Source: Alphaproteobacteria bacterium PA2
GTDB lineage: Bacteria; Pseudomonadota; Alphaproteobacteria; Caulobacterales; Caulobacteraceae
Direction: 5' to 3'
DNA: 64,000 nt
Assembly (NCBI GenBank): GCA_002256425.1
Contig: NKIZ01000001.1
Location: forward strand, 2,515,001 to 2,579,000
Shown one piece after another: positions 27,862-36,126 of the stretch. Positions within the stretch are counted from its first letter, which is position 1. Each line of letters opens with the position of its first letter. A model generated the notes under the pieces. That model had not been told where the DNA came from. It saw only the letters and a list, made by a program, of their open reading frames with translations, and did not search any database. Both the position numbers and the translations under genes were made by a program.

Positions 27862-28757
27862 CCCGGCCGCGCACGCCCCGGCGAGGCCTGGCCGCCCTGG
27901 CGCCCTTCCTGTGGCTGGCGGCCTTCTTCCTGTTTCCCTTCGTCCTGGTGGCGAAGCTGTCCCTGTCGGACATTGCTCTGGCCATACCGCCCTATGCCCC
28001 GCGCCTGGACCCTTCAGAGGGGCTGGCGGGCCTGGCGACCTTTGCCCGAGGCCTGGATTTCGACGCCTACCGGCACATGATCGAGGACGGGGTCTATGCG
28101 GCCTCCTACCTGTCGAGCCTGAAGTTCGCGGCCATTGGTACAGGCATATTGCTGCTGGTCGGCTATCCCATGGCCTATGGCATGTCCCGGTGCGCGCCTG
28201 GGATGCGCCAGGCCCTGCTGATGATGGTGGTCCTGCCCTTCTGGACCAGCTTTCTGATCCGCATCTATGCCTGGATCGCCATCCTGAAGCCGGAAGGCCT
28301 GCTCAACGCCCTCCTGGCCTGGCTGGGCCTCCCGCCGGTCGCCCTGATGGACAACGACCCTGCGGTCTATATCGGCCTGGTCTACGCCTACCTGCCCTTC
28401 ATGGTCCTGCCGCTCTACAGCGTGCTCGAGCGCCAGGATGAGAGCCTGCTGGAAGCAGCCGCCGATCTGGGCTGCACCCGGTTCGAGACCTTCTGGCGGG
28501 TGACATTCCCCATGTCACTACCCGGTGTGGCGGCAGGCGCCCTGCTCTGCTTTATTCCGATGGTCGGAGAATTCGTCATTCCGGACCTGCTGGGCGGCTC
28601 GTCCACCCTGATGCTGGGCAAGACCATCTGGACCGAGTTCTTCGCCAATCGCGACTGGCCCGCCGCCTCGGCCGTCGCCATCATCCTGCTGGCCACCCTG
28701 ATCGTTCCGATCATCATCTATCAGCGCCAGCAGGCCAGATTGCTGGACGCCCGATGA
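27858..28757 (+). CDS. potH: Polyamine ABC transporter permease (PotH-type)
   Basis: A 299-aa inner-membrane permease with six membrane segments and the cytoplasmic EAA loop (LEAAADLGCTRFETFWRVTFP) that contacts the ATPase. The first segment is FLWLAAFFLFPFVLVAKLSL. It starts at TTG overlapping the potG stop (TTGA), so it is translationally coupled. Confidence 0.92.
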   Translation: MTRPRTPRRGLAALAPFLWLAAFFLFPFVLVAKLSLSDIALAIPPYAPRLDPSEGLAGLATFARGLDFDAYRHMIEDGVYAASYLSSLKFAAIGTGILLLVGYPMAYGMSRCAPGMRQALLMMVVLPFWTSFLIRIYAWIAILKPEGLLNALLAWLGLPPVALMDNDPAVYIGLVYAYLPFMVLPLYSVLERQDESLLEAAADLGCTRFETFWRVTFPMSLPGVAAGALLCFIPMVGEFVIPDLLGGSSTLMLGKTIWTEFFANRDWPAASAVAIILLATLIVPIIIYQRQQARLLDAR

Positions 28758-29551
28758 AGCGCGGCCCGTCACCCTTCAATTTCGCCTCGATCGTGCTGGG
28801 CATGGCCTTCCTGTACCTGCCGATCATCCTGCTGGTGGTCTTCTCGTTCAACGCCAGCAAGCTGGTGACCGTCTGGGGCGGCTTCTCCACCCGGTGGTAT
28901 GGCGCCCTTTTCCAGGATCAGCAGATGCTGGACGCCATCGGGGTCACCTTGCGGGTCGGCCTGGTGTCGGCGACCGTGGCGACCTTTCTGGGAACCCTGG
29001 CGGCCCTGGCCCTGTCCAGGGTCGGCGGCTTTCGGGGACGCCTGCTGTTCTCCGGAATGATCTATGCCCCCCTGGTCATGCCAGAGGTCATCCTGGGCCT
29101 GTCCCTCCTGCTTCTGTTCGTCGCTGTCGGCGCGCCCAGGGGCATCTGGACCGTGACCGCCAGCCACGCCACCATGACCATGTGCTATGCCGCCGTGGTC
29201 ATCCAGGCCCGGCTGGTCAGCTTCGACAAGTCCCTGGAAGAGGCCGCCCGGGACCTTGGCAGAACACCGATACAGGCCTTCATCGAAGTCACCCTGCCCA
29301 ACATCGCCCCTGCCGTCATCGCCGCCTGGATGCTGGCCTTCACCCTGTCCCTGGATGATCTGGTAATCGCCAGCTTCACCTCCGGGCCGGGCTCCACCAC
29401 CCTGCCCATGCGGATCTACAGCCAGGTGCGCCTGGGCGTGAATCCGGAGATCAACGCCGTCTCCACCCTGCTGATCGGCCTGGTCGCCACAGGGGTCATT
29501 GCGGCCTATCTGGTCCAGCAGCGCCGCAGGACTGCAGATACCCTCAGCTAG
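28754..29551 (+). CDS. potI: Polyamine ABC transporter permease (PotI-type)
   Basis: A 265-aa permease, the second membrane subunit. It contains YLPIILLVVFSFN at the N-terminus and the EAA loop EEAARDLGRTPIQAFIEVTL. It starts by an ATGA overlap with potH. Its end overlaps the convergent amidase gene by 4 nt. Confidence 0.92.
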   Translation: MKRGPSPFNFASIVLGMAFLYLPIILLVVFSFNASKLVTVWGGFSTRWYGALFQDQQMLDAIGVTLRVGLVSATVATFLGTLAALALSRVGGFRGRLLFSGMIYAPLVMPEVILGLSLLLLFVAVGAPRGIWTVTASHATMTMCYAAVVIQARLVSFDKSLEEAARDLGRTPIQAFIEVTLPNIAPAVIAAWMLAFTLSLDDLVIASFTSGPGSTTLPMRIYSQVRLGVNPEINAVSTLLIGLVATGVIAAYLVQQRRRTADTLS

Positions 29552-30960
29552 AGCGGCGCAGTCCGGTCAAACCATGGCCTGGCCTGCTCCAGCTGCCCCG
29601 CCAGCCGGAACAGGGTCGCCTCATCGGCCATCCGCCCGACGAACTGAAGCCCGATCGGCAGGCCGCCGGCGCTCCAGCTCAGAGGCACGGTCATGGCCGG
29701 CTGGCCGGTATTGTTGAAGGCCTGGGTGTTGGGCATGAAGTGGAACAGCCGCTCCACGAAGAGCGAGACATCCTCGGTCAGATGGCCCACCGGAATGGCC
29801 GGGCAGCCCAGGGTCGACAGCAAGAGCACGTCATAGTCCTGGAACAGCCGCGCCACGGCCCGGCCATAGGCATGGATCGCCGCCAGACCCCTCACATAGT
29901 CGGACCCTGAAACGCCCTTGCCCCGGCGATACATGCCCCAGGTCAGGGGCTCGAGTTCATGGTCGGCGATCGGCCGTCCGCGACGGTCAGCCTCGGCGTC
30001 AACATTGGCGGTGACCGAGGCGGCGATCACATTGCCCGCCGCCAGCTGCATGGCCGCCAGGTCGCCGGGCACGGTCACCTCCTCGACAATGTGGCCCAGG
30101 GACTCGCACAGCTTCGCCGCATCCAGGACAGCGGCCTTGCACTCCGGATCCAGGGCCGGCGCCGCCAGGGCGGCAGTGGTGAAGCCGATCCGCAGGGCGC
30201 CGGGGGGCCTCAGGACCTCATCGGCAAAGGGCTTTTGCGGTGCGCTCAGGTAGTACGGGTCGCCGGCCTGGGGCTGGCAGGAAATGTCCAGCAGGATGGC
30301 GCTGTCGCGAACCGAGCGGGTCACGGCGTGCTGGATGGAAGCGCCGCCCCACCCCTCCCCTGCAGGCGAAAAGGACACCCGCCCCCGGGAAGGCTTCATG
30401 CCGAACAGGCCGCAGGCCGAGGCCGGGGTGCGGATCGAGCCGCCGCCGTCGCTGGCGTGGGCCGCCGGCACAATGCCCGCCGCCACAGCTGAAGCCGCCC
30501 CGCCTGACGAGCCGCCTGGCGTCCGCGAGACGTCCCAGGGATTGCGGCAGGGACCCAGCAGGACCGGCTCGGTCACCGGCACCAGTCCGAATTCCGGGGT
30601 ATTGGTCTTGCCGAAGATCACCAGACCGGCGGCCTTGTAGGCGCTGGTCAGGGCGCTGTCCGTGGGCGAGACCACGTCCTTGAGCATGGCCGAACCGCTG
30701 GTGGTGACCGTCCCGGCCATGGCCGCGCCCAGGTCCTTCAGCAGGTAGGGAACTCCGGCCAGGGGGCCTTTCGGGGTCTGATCCGCCAGAGCCTTCCGCG
30801 CCAAGTCGGCAAGGTCGGTGGTCACAGCGTTCACCGCCGGATTGACCTGCGCCATCCGGGCCACGGCCGCGTCCAGCAGTTCGACGGGAGACACCTCGCC
30901 CCTGGTCACCAGTCCCGCCAGTCCGACAGCGTCGTGTTTGCGATAGTCCTCGAACTTCAT
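29548..30960 (-). CDS. Amidase (amidase-signature family)
   Basis: A 470-aa enzyme that hydrolyses carboxamides. The Ser-cisSer-Lys triad is visible: Lys in PYLLKDLGAA, the first Ser in PGGSSGGAASAVAAG and the nucleophile region ASDGGGSIRTPAS. No signal peptide, so cytoplasmic. ATG 30960 (MKFEDYRKHDAVGLAGL) fits the family N-terminus; a further upstream start is possible. It could process polyamine- or nylon-type amides, but its position next to the polyamine operon is convergent and not operonic. Confidence 0.9.
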   Translation of the reverse strand: MKFEDYRKHDAVGLAGLVTRGEVSPVELLDAAVARMAQVNPAVNAVTTDLADLARKALADQTPKGPLAGVPYLLKDLGAAMAGTVTTSGSAMLKDVVSPTDSALTSAYKAAGLVIFGKTNTPEFGLVPVTEPVLLGPCRNPWDVSRTPGGSSGGAASAVAAGIVPAAHASDGGGSIRTPASACGLFGMKPSRGRVSFSPAGEGWGGASIQHAVTRSVRDSAILLDISCQPQAGDPYYLSAPQKPFADEVLRPPGALRIGFTTAALAAPALDPECKAAVLDAAKLCESLGHIVEEVTVPGDLAAMQLAAGNVIAASVTANVDAEADRRGRPIADHELEPLTWGMYRRGKGVSGSDYVRGLAAIHAYGRAVARLFQDYDVLLLSTLGCPAIPVGHLTEDVSLFVERLFHFMPNTQAFNNTGQPAMTVPLSWSAGGLPIGLQFVGRMADEATLFRLAGQLEQARPWFDRTAPL

Positions 30961-31078
30961 GGCCGTGCTCCCTTTTGGTTTTCCCCAGAGGATCACAGGT
31001 CAGACCGCCTTCCAAGCCGGGATCATCGTCTCGCGCCTTGCCCCGGAGGCCGGGTCATGGCATTCGACCGCCCTTGGG

Positions 31079-31154
31079 GCCGGCTTAGCTCAGCTGGTAG
31101 AGCAGCGGTTTTGTAAACCGAAGGTCACGGGTTCGATTCCTGTAGCCGGCACCA
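31079..31154 (+). tRNA. tRNA-Thr (TGT anticodon)
   Basis: A 76-nt cloverleaf with encoded CCA. The acceptor stem is GCCGGCT/AGCCGGC with discriminator A. The anticodon stem-loop CGGTTTTGTAAACCG gives anticodon TGT. It stands alone between divergent amidase and the PLP enzyme gene. Confidence 0.95.
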
Positions 31155-31177
31155 CAGCGCCCCGAACGTTTTCGCAG

Positions 31178-32434
31178 TCAGACTTGACCCTGCGCGATCA
31201 CGCGCACGGCCGTCGCCAGCTTGAGGACATCGGCTTCCGTCGTGAACAAGGCCGGGGTGACGCGCACGCAAGCCCCGCCGGCGAGCCCGGTGCGATGCAC
31301 CGTGAATATGCCGAACTGATCCAGAAGGCGTCTGGCCAGGGCGACATTGTCCGCCTCGGTCGTCCGGCCGGAAAGACGAAAGGCCCCGATGGCGCTGACG
31401 AGACGAGAATCGGTCGGTGTGAGGACCTGCACGCCCGCCAAAGAGCGTAAGGGCTCGCTCCAGACCCGGTGCAGGGCTGTCAGGCGTTGCTGCTTGGCCT
31501 TAACCCCGATCGCCTCATGGAAATCGATGGCCTCGTTCAGGGCCAGGAAGGCCGCCATATTGGCGGTGCCTGAGTGCACCCGGGCGCGAACATCATCGGG
31601 TGGCGTCTGGTCTTCCCCCATGAAGGGGTCGATGTCGCCAATCCGGGCGCGGCGGATATAGAGGACGCCAACCCCCTGAGGGGCGCCGATCCACTTGTGA
31701 CCGTTCAGGCCGACAAAGTCAGCACCCAGGTCCGGAAGCCGGAAATCAAGCTGACCCCAGGCGTGGGCGCTGTCCAGTATGACATCCACTCCCCTTGCCC
31801 TGGCCATGGCCGTGATTTCAGCCACAGGCAGGACCAGGCCATTGCGATGGCTGACATGGGTTAGCAAGATCATCCGGACCTGGGGATGGGAGGCCAGGGC
31901 GGCCGAATAGGCATCGATCAAGCCTTGATGGGTCGCGGGCTCAGGCAGGTTCATGCTGATGACGTCAACCTGCCGGCGCACCTTGAGCCAGCGCACGGCC
32001 GTTTGCATCGCATCGTAGTCATGGTCGGCGTAAAGCACCGCGTCGCCGGGCCGCAACCGGTTATAGCCGCCGATCAGGGCCTGCAGGGCCTCGGTCGCGC
32101 CGCGCGTGAAGGCGATCTCGTCGGGGGAAACCCCCAGCGACGTCGCGGCCCGGGTTCGGACCCGCTCCAGATCCGCGCCATAGCCGCGTCGGGAATAGAA
32201 GGACGTTTCCCGGTTCACCCGCCTCAGGTGGCGCTCATAGGCCGCCAGGACGGGCTGGGCCATCATGCCCCAATTTCCGTTCTCCAGCTGAATGGTCTCG
32301 GCCGTGACGGTGTATTGGGCGGCGACCTGCGCCCAGTCCCGCTCAGACGCCCCAGCGGCCGGCCCAGCCGCCAGCGCGGCCCCCATGAGACCGCGCCGCG
32401 TCAGGGCCAGTGGGTCCGGTCTAGAACCGTGCAT
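31178..32434 (-). CDS. Tat-exported class V aminotransferase-fold PLP enzyme
   Basis: A 418-aa fold-type I PLP enzyme of the class V (isopenicillin-N-epimerase-like) group. The PLP Lys is in GLNGHKWIGAPQG, the Asp in ILDSAHAWGQLD, and FTRGATEALQAL binds the phosphate. The N-terminus has a Tat motif (LTRRGLMGAALAAGPAAG), so it should act folded in the periplasm, like PvdN of Pseudomonas, which modifies the pyoverdine chromophore side chain. ATG 32434 overlaps the end of the TonB receptor gene by 14 nt, suggesting a joint role. Substrate unknown. Confidence 0.86.
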   Translation of the reverse strand: MHGSRPDPLALTRRGLMGAALAAGPAAGASERDWAQVAAQYTVTAETIQLENGNWGMMAQPVLAAYERHLRRVNRETSFYSRRGYGADLERVRTRAATSLGVSPDEIAFTRGATEALQALIGGYNRLRPGDAVLYADHDYDAMQTAVRWLKVRRQVDVISMNLPEPATHQGLIDAYSAALASHPQVRMILLTHVSHRNGLVLPVAEITAMARARGVDVILDSAHAWGQLDFRLPDLGADFVGLNGHKWIGAPQGVGVLYIRRARIGDIDPFMGEDQTPPDDVRARVHSGTANMAAFLALNEAIDFHEAIGVKAKQQRLTALHRVWSEPLRSLAGVQVLTPTDSRLVSAIGAFRLSGRTTEADNVALARRLLDQFGIFTVHRTGLAGGACVRVTPALFTTEADVLKLATAVRVIAQGQV

Positions 32435-34814
32435 CAAGCCGGACGTAGTAGTTGCCGCCATTGGTGTCGTATGGCGCGTTGCGCGAATAGACGAGACCGC
32501 GGCTGGCCTGGAAGATCGCCTCGTCGGGATAGGTGTCGAGGACATTTTCCGCGCCAACCTTGATGGCCAGGGTGGGGTTGACCTTATAGGTCACCGCCAG
32601 ATCGAAGAGGGTCAGGGCGTCAAACTCCTGGAAGATCAGACCCGTGGAATTACCCGTCGAGTCCGTCCAGGCCCCGTAATAGCGGGCTCGGCCAGTCAGC
32701 TCGACCGGCCCCAGGGCCCAGCTGGCCGAAGCCGTGAAGTTGTTCTTCGGCCTTGATTCCTCGAACAGGCGCTTCTGGCTGGCATTGGTCGAGATGGAGC
32801 CCGCCGTAACCGTCGTCTTGTTGTAGTTGTAGGCGCCCGTGAGATCCAGCTTCCCACCCAGAACCTCGCGGGTATAGGTCCCGACGATGTCCACACCCTT
32901 GGTGCGGGTATCGAAGTCGTTGGTGAACCAGCTGATCGACGTAAAGGCCGAGGCGCCCGACACGCCAAGCGCCACGAGCTGAGCCTTGATCGCCGGCGTC
33001 ACAGCCACGGTGGCCGAGCTGCTGAAGCGCTTTTCGACGTCGATCTGGTAGACGTCCACCGTGGCCGAGAAGCCGCTGCTGTTCCGCCAGACGAAGCCGC
33101 CGGTCAGGGTCGTGGATTCCTCCGGCGAAAGCGGCTTGGCGCCCAGGAACGCGGCCACTGGATTGGTCGGCGACAGACGGCCGGCGGTGAACAGCTGCAG
33201 GGTCACGGTGTCGAGACCCTGCGAGGTGGAGGTCGAGTTCAGCTGCGCCGGGGTCGGCGCGCGGAAGCCCGTGGAGTACGCGCCGCGCAGGGCGAAATCC
33301 GGAGTGAACTCAAAGCGGGTCGCCAGCTTGCCCGTGGTCGTGGAACCGAATTCCGAGAAGTCCTCATAACGGAGCGCTGCACTGGCGGTCCATGCAGAGG
33401 TCAGGGAGCCTTCGACATCCACATAGGCCGCATAGCTGGTCTGGTCCCACTCGCCGGCCTGCTGGGCATTGAAGCCCGGGAAGCCGTTGGCGTTGGGCGC
33501 GAGGCCCGCCGAAGCCCCTGGACCCACGGCGTAGGAGGCCGTATCGCCCACGCCAATCTGGTAGGTCTCGAGACGGCGTTCGGCGCCGAAGGCCAGGTTG
33601 ACCGGCTCGGCCAGTCCGGCCATGTCCAGGCGATAGGCGGCGTCGGCGTTGAGGTTGACTTCGGTCTGGGTCAGGCGGCCCAGATAGAAGCTGCGGGGGC
33701 TTGCTGGACCCAACGAAGCATTGATCGAGTTGTCGAGGTTGAACTCGGTTTCATTGCGGCCGCGGGAAACGCTGAGGTCCCAGGTGAAGTGCTCATCATC
33801 CCGATTCCTGAGACCAGCAACAATATGGTTGTCCTTGGAGTGGATGCTCTCGGTCGGCGTAAACCCGCCCGGATAGATGTTGAGCAGGTTGAAGCCCGGA
33901 TAGACGGTGGTGGTCTTGAAGATGGAGGGGTTGGCCGCAGGATTGCGCCAGTTGATGTCGTTGACGCCATCGGTCTTGCCCGCAGTGCCAAAGATGTAGG
34001 CTTCCCCCACCGCGCCAAGCGGCATGGCTGCGTCCAGGGCGCCGCGATAGGTGGTCAGGTCCGGATTGCCCCACCGCTGCACGGGGTTGTTGACCTGGAC
34101 CGTCGGGTTGGCGGCGGCGAAAGCGATGGCGTCGGCCCGCTGCCGGGTCCGCGAGGTGAAACCAGCATCCGCCCATTCAGCGGTGGCGTTCAGATGGCCT
34201 TCGCCCAGGGCGATGCCGGCCTTGGCGCCCAGCTGGTAGGTTGCCCCGTCGCCCTTGTAGAACTGGGAGCCCTGGGCATAGGCCGCAAAGCCCGGCTTGT
34301 CGTCGAGCAGGATATTGATCACCCCGGCAATGGCGTCCGACCCGTACTGGGCGGAGGCGCCGTCGCGCAGGACTTCGATGCGCTTGACGCCGAAGTTGGG
34401 CACCTGACCGAGGTCAGCGGACTGGGCCCCGCGCTGCCCCAGGAAGGCTGAGCGGTGCAGTCGCTTGCCATTGATCAGGACCAGGGTCTGATCAGCCGCC
34501 AGGTTGCGGAGGGTGGCTGGCCTCACAAACTGCAGACCATCAGAGGTCGGCAGTCGCTGGACGATGAAAGAAGGCACCAGTTGGGCGAGGTTTTCGCCAA
34601 CCTGGCTGGAGATCGAGGACCGGATGGCCTTCTCGGAGATAACATCGATCGGGGCGAGGCTGGTGAACTGGGTGCGGCTGGTTTCGCGCGTGCCGGTGAC
34701 CACCAGTTCCTCAACCTTGACGTCGCTCGCCGCTTCGGCGGCGCAAGCGGCGCCGGCTGTCAGTGAAACAAACACGGAAACGGCAGCCAACAGGCTCTGA
34801 CGATAGCTGTACAT
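32421..34814 (-). CDS. TonB-dependent outer-membrane receptor
   Basis: A 797-aa receptor. A signal peptide (LLAAVSVFVSLTAGAACA) is followed by the TonB box region VEELVVTGTRETSR and a plug domain (IDVISEKAI, LVLINGKRLHRS, IEVLRDGASAQYGSDAIAGV). The beta-barrel ends with an aromatic residue (YVRLDARF). It imports a substrate, probably a siderophore or oligomer, using TonB energy. ATG 34814 follows GGGGG at good spacing. The downstream Tat-exported PLP enzyme is coupled to it. No sigma/FecR pair is next to it. Confidence 0.93.
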   Translation of the reverse strand: MYSYRQSLLAAVSVFVSLTAGAACAAEAASDVKVEELVVTGTRETSRTQFTSLAPIDVISEKAIRSSISSQVGENLAQLVPSFIVQRLPTSDGLQFVRPATLRNLAADQTLVLINGKRLHRSAFLGQRGAQSADLGQVPNFGVKRIEVLRDGASAQYGSDAIAGVINILLDDKPGFAAYAQGSQFYKGDGATYQLGAKAGIALGEGHLNATAEWADAGFTSRTRQRADAIAFAAANPTVQVNNPVQRWGNPDLTTYRGALDAAMPLGAVGEAYIFGTAGKTDGVNDINWRNPAANPSIFKTTTVYPGFNLLNIYPGGFTPTESIHSKDNHIVAGLRNRDDEHFTWDLSVSRGRNETEFNLDNSINASLGPASPRSFYLGRLTQTEVNLNADAAYRLDMAGLAEPVNLAFGAERRLETYQIGVGDTASYAVGPGASAGLAPNANGFPGFNAQQAGEWDQTSYAAYVDVEGSLTSAWTASAALRYEDFSEFGSTTTGKLATRFEFTPDFALRGAYSTGFRAPTPAQLNSTSTSQGLDTVTLQLFTAGRLSPTNPVAAFLGAKPLSPEESTTLTGGFVWRNSSGFSATVDVYQIDVEKRFSSSATVAVTPAIKAQLVALGVSGASAFTSISWFTNDFDTRTKGVDIVGTYTREVLGGKLDLTGAYNYNKTTVTAGSISTNASQKRLFEESRPKNNFTASASWALGPVELTGRARYYGAWTDSTGNSTGLIFQEFDALTLFDLAVTYKVNPTLAIKVGAENVLDTYPDEAIFQASRGLVYSRNAPYDTNGGNYYVRLDARF

Positions 34815-35070
34815 TTGATAAGCCCCCAACGCTCAAGATTTGGGCGCCATGTGCCTTGGGACTGCGACATTCCTGCTACAGATCCGTGACGTTTGCGTAC
34901 CGCCTGCGGAGCTTGGGCGCCGGACAATGCGGGCAGCCGACGGTTTCCCTGGACCGGGGCGCCGCCCGGGTGGGCATATTTCGGTTTCCTGTTTTGATTG
35001 GACTTCGAAATCCTGGTCTGGGATTTCGTGTCCTTTAACCGGCGCCACAGCGCCCTTAAGGACCATCCCC
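34815..35070. promoter_or_regulatory. Divergent promoter region between the TonB receptor and yaiI-like genes
   Basis: About 255 nt without a gene. It must carry the minus-strand promoter for the receptor-PLP enzyme pair and the plus-strand promoter for the YaiI-like gene. I do not see a convincing Fur box. Confidence 0.4.
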
Positions 35071-35544
35071 TTGGCTGACAAACCCATCGAGGTCTTCATC
35101 GACGCCGACGCCTGTCCGGTGAAGGACGAGGTCTACAAGGTCGCCCAGCGCTATGGCCTGAAGACCTGGGTGGTCTCCAACGCCTTCATGCAGATCCCCC
35201 AATCGCCGATGATCGTCCGGATGATTGTCGACGCAGGGCCGGACGTGGCCGATGACTGGATCGCCGAGAATGTGAGCCCCGGCGATGTGACCATCACCAA
35301 TGACATTCCCCTGGCCGAGCGGGTGCTGCAGGCGGGCGGTCACGCCCTGTCGGCCACCGGGCGGCCCTTTACGGAAAACTCCATCGGTCAGGCCATCGCC
35401 CAGCGGGCCCTGATGGAGCAGTTGCGGTCGACGGGCGAGTTCACCGGCGGCCCCAAACCCTTCGATCGCAATGACCGGTCGCGGTTCCTTCAGGCCCTGG
35501 ACGAAGTGATTCAGAAAGAACGTCGAAAACGCGGAATCCGGTGA
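35071..35544 (+). CDS. YaiI/UPF0178 family protein
   Basis: A 157-aa member of the YaiI/YqxD family (PIN-like fold, function not established). Hallmarks: EVFIDADACPVKDEVYKVA near the N-terminus, IVDAGPDVADDWI, TNDIPLA and GRPFTENSIG. TTG 35071 has AAGGA 8 nt upstream and gives the usual family length; the frame is open further upstream without family similarity. Confidence 0.88.
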   Translation: MADKPIEVFIDADACPVKDEVYKVAQRYGLKTWVVSNAFMQIPQSPMIVRMIVDAGPDVADDWIAENVSPGDVTITNDIPLAERVLQAGGHALSATGRPFTENSIGQAIAQRALMEQLRSTGEFTGGPKPFDRNDRSRFLQALDEVIQKERRKRGIR

Positions 35545-35605
35545 TTGCACGCCCCGCCGGTTGGAGTAGTGACTGGCGCCAGACTTTGAATTTCTGGAGA
35601 GACAC

Positions 35606-36124
35606 ATGCGCGCCCTTCCCATCGCCGTGGCCATTCTGGGCCTGACCCTCGCAAGCTGCAGCAAGCCGGCCGAGGAAGCCAAGGCGCCCGAATCTGCTGA
35701 GGCCCCTGAGGCGGCCGAAGCCCCCGAGGCCGAAGAGGCGGAGGAAGTGACCGAGGCGCAGAAGGCCGCCCTGGTGGCCGCCCTGCCCGCCCCCTACAAT
35801 GGCGGCGACATCGCCCACGGCAAGCAGCTCTTCGCGGTCTGCAAGGCCTGCCACACCCTGGTGGAGGGCGGGGCCAACATGACCGGCCCGAACCTGTGGG
35901 GCGTGTTCGGCCGGAAGGTCGCTGCGTCCACCGGCTTCAACTATTCCGACGGCATGAAGGCTGCGACCTTCAGCTGGGACGCCGCCCAGATGGACAAGTG
36001 GATCGAGAAGCCCTCGGCCATGATCACCGGCACCAAGATGACCTATGCCGGCATGAAGGCGCCCCAGGACCGCATCGACCTGATCGCCTATCTCCAGAGC
36101 GAAACCAGCGCTCCCAAGGAATAA
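35606..36124 (+). CDS. Cytochrome c lipoprotein (class I, c-552/c2-like)
   Basis: A 172-aa electron carrier. The lipobox LTLASCS predicts a membrane anchor, then comes a Glu/Ala/Pro-rich linker of about 30 residues. The heme c domain has CKACH and an axial Met candidate in GTKMTYAGMKAPQD. The TGPNLWGVFGRKVAA stretch is typical of cytochromes c2/c552. It likely shuttles electrons in the periplasm while tethered. 61 nt downstream of the YaiI-like gene and convergent with the RND transporter. Confidence 0.9.
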   Translation: MRALPIAVAILGLTLASCSKPAEEAKAPESAEAPEAAEAPEAEEAEEVTEAQKAALVAALPAPYNGGDIAHGKQLFAVCKACHTLVEGGANMTGPNLWGVFGRKVAASTGFNYSDGMKAATFSWDAAQMDKWIEKPSAMITGTKMTYAGMKAPQDRIDLIAYLQSETSAPKE

Positions 36125-36126
36125 GC

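Noticed and set aside
31079..31154. tRNA-Thr as an integration site for a genomic island
   Set aside because: No integrase and no repeated tRNA 3' end were found nearby.
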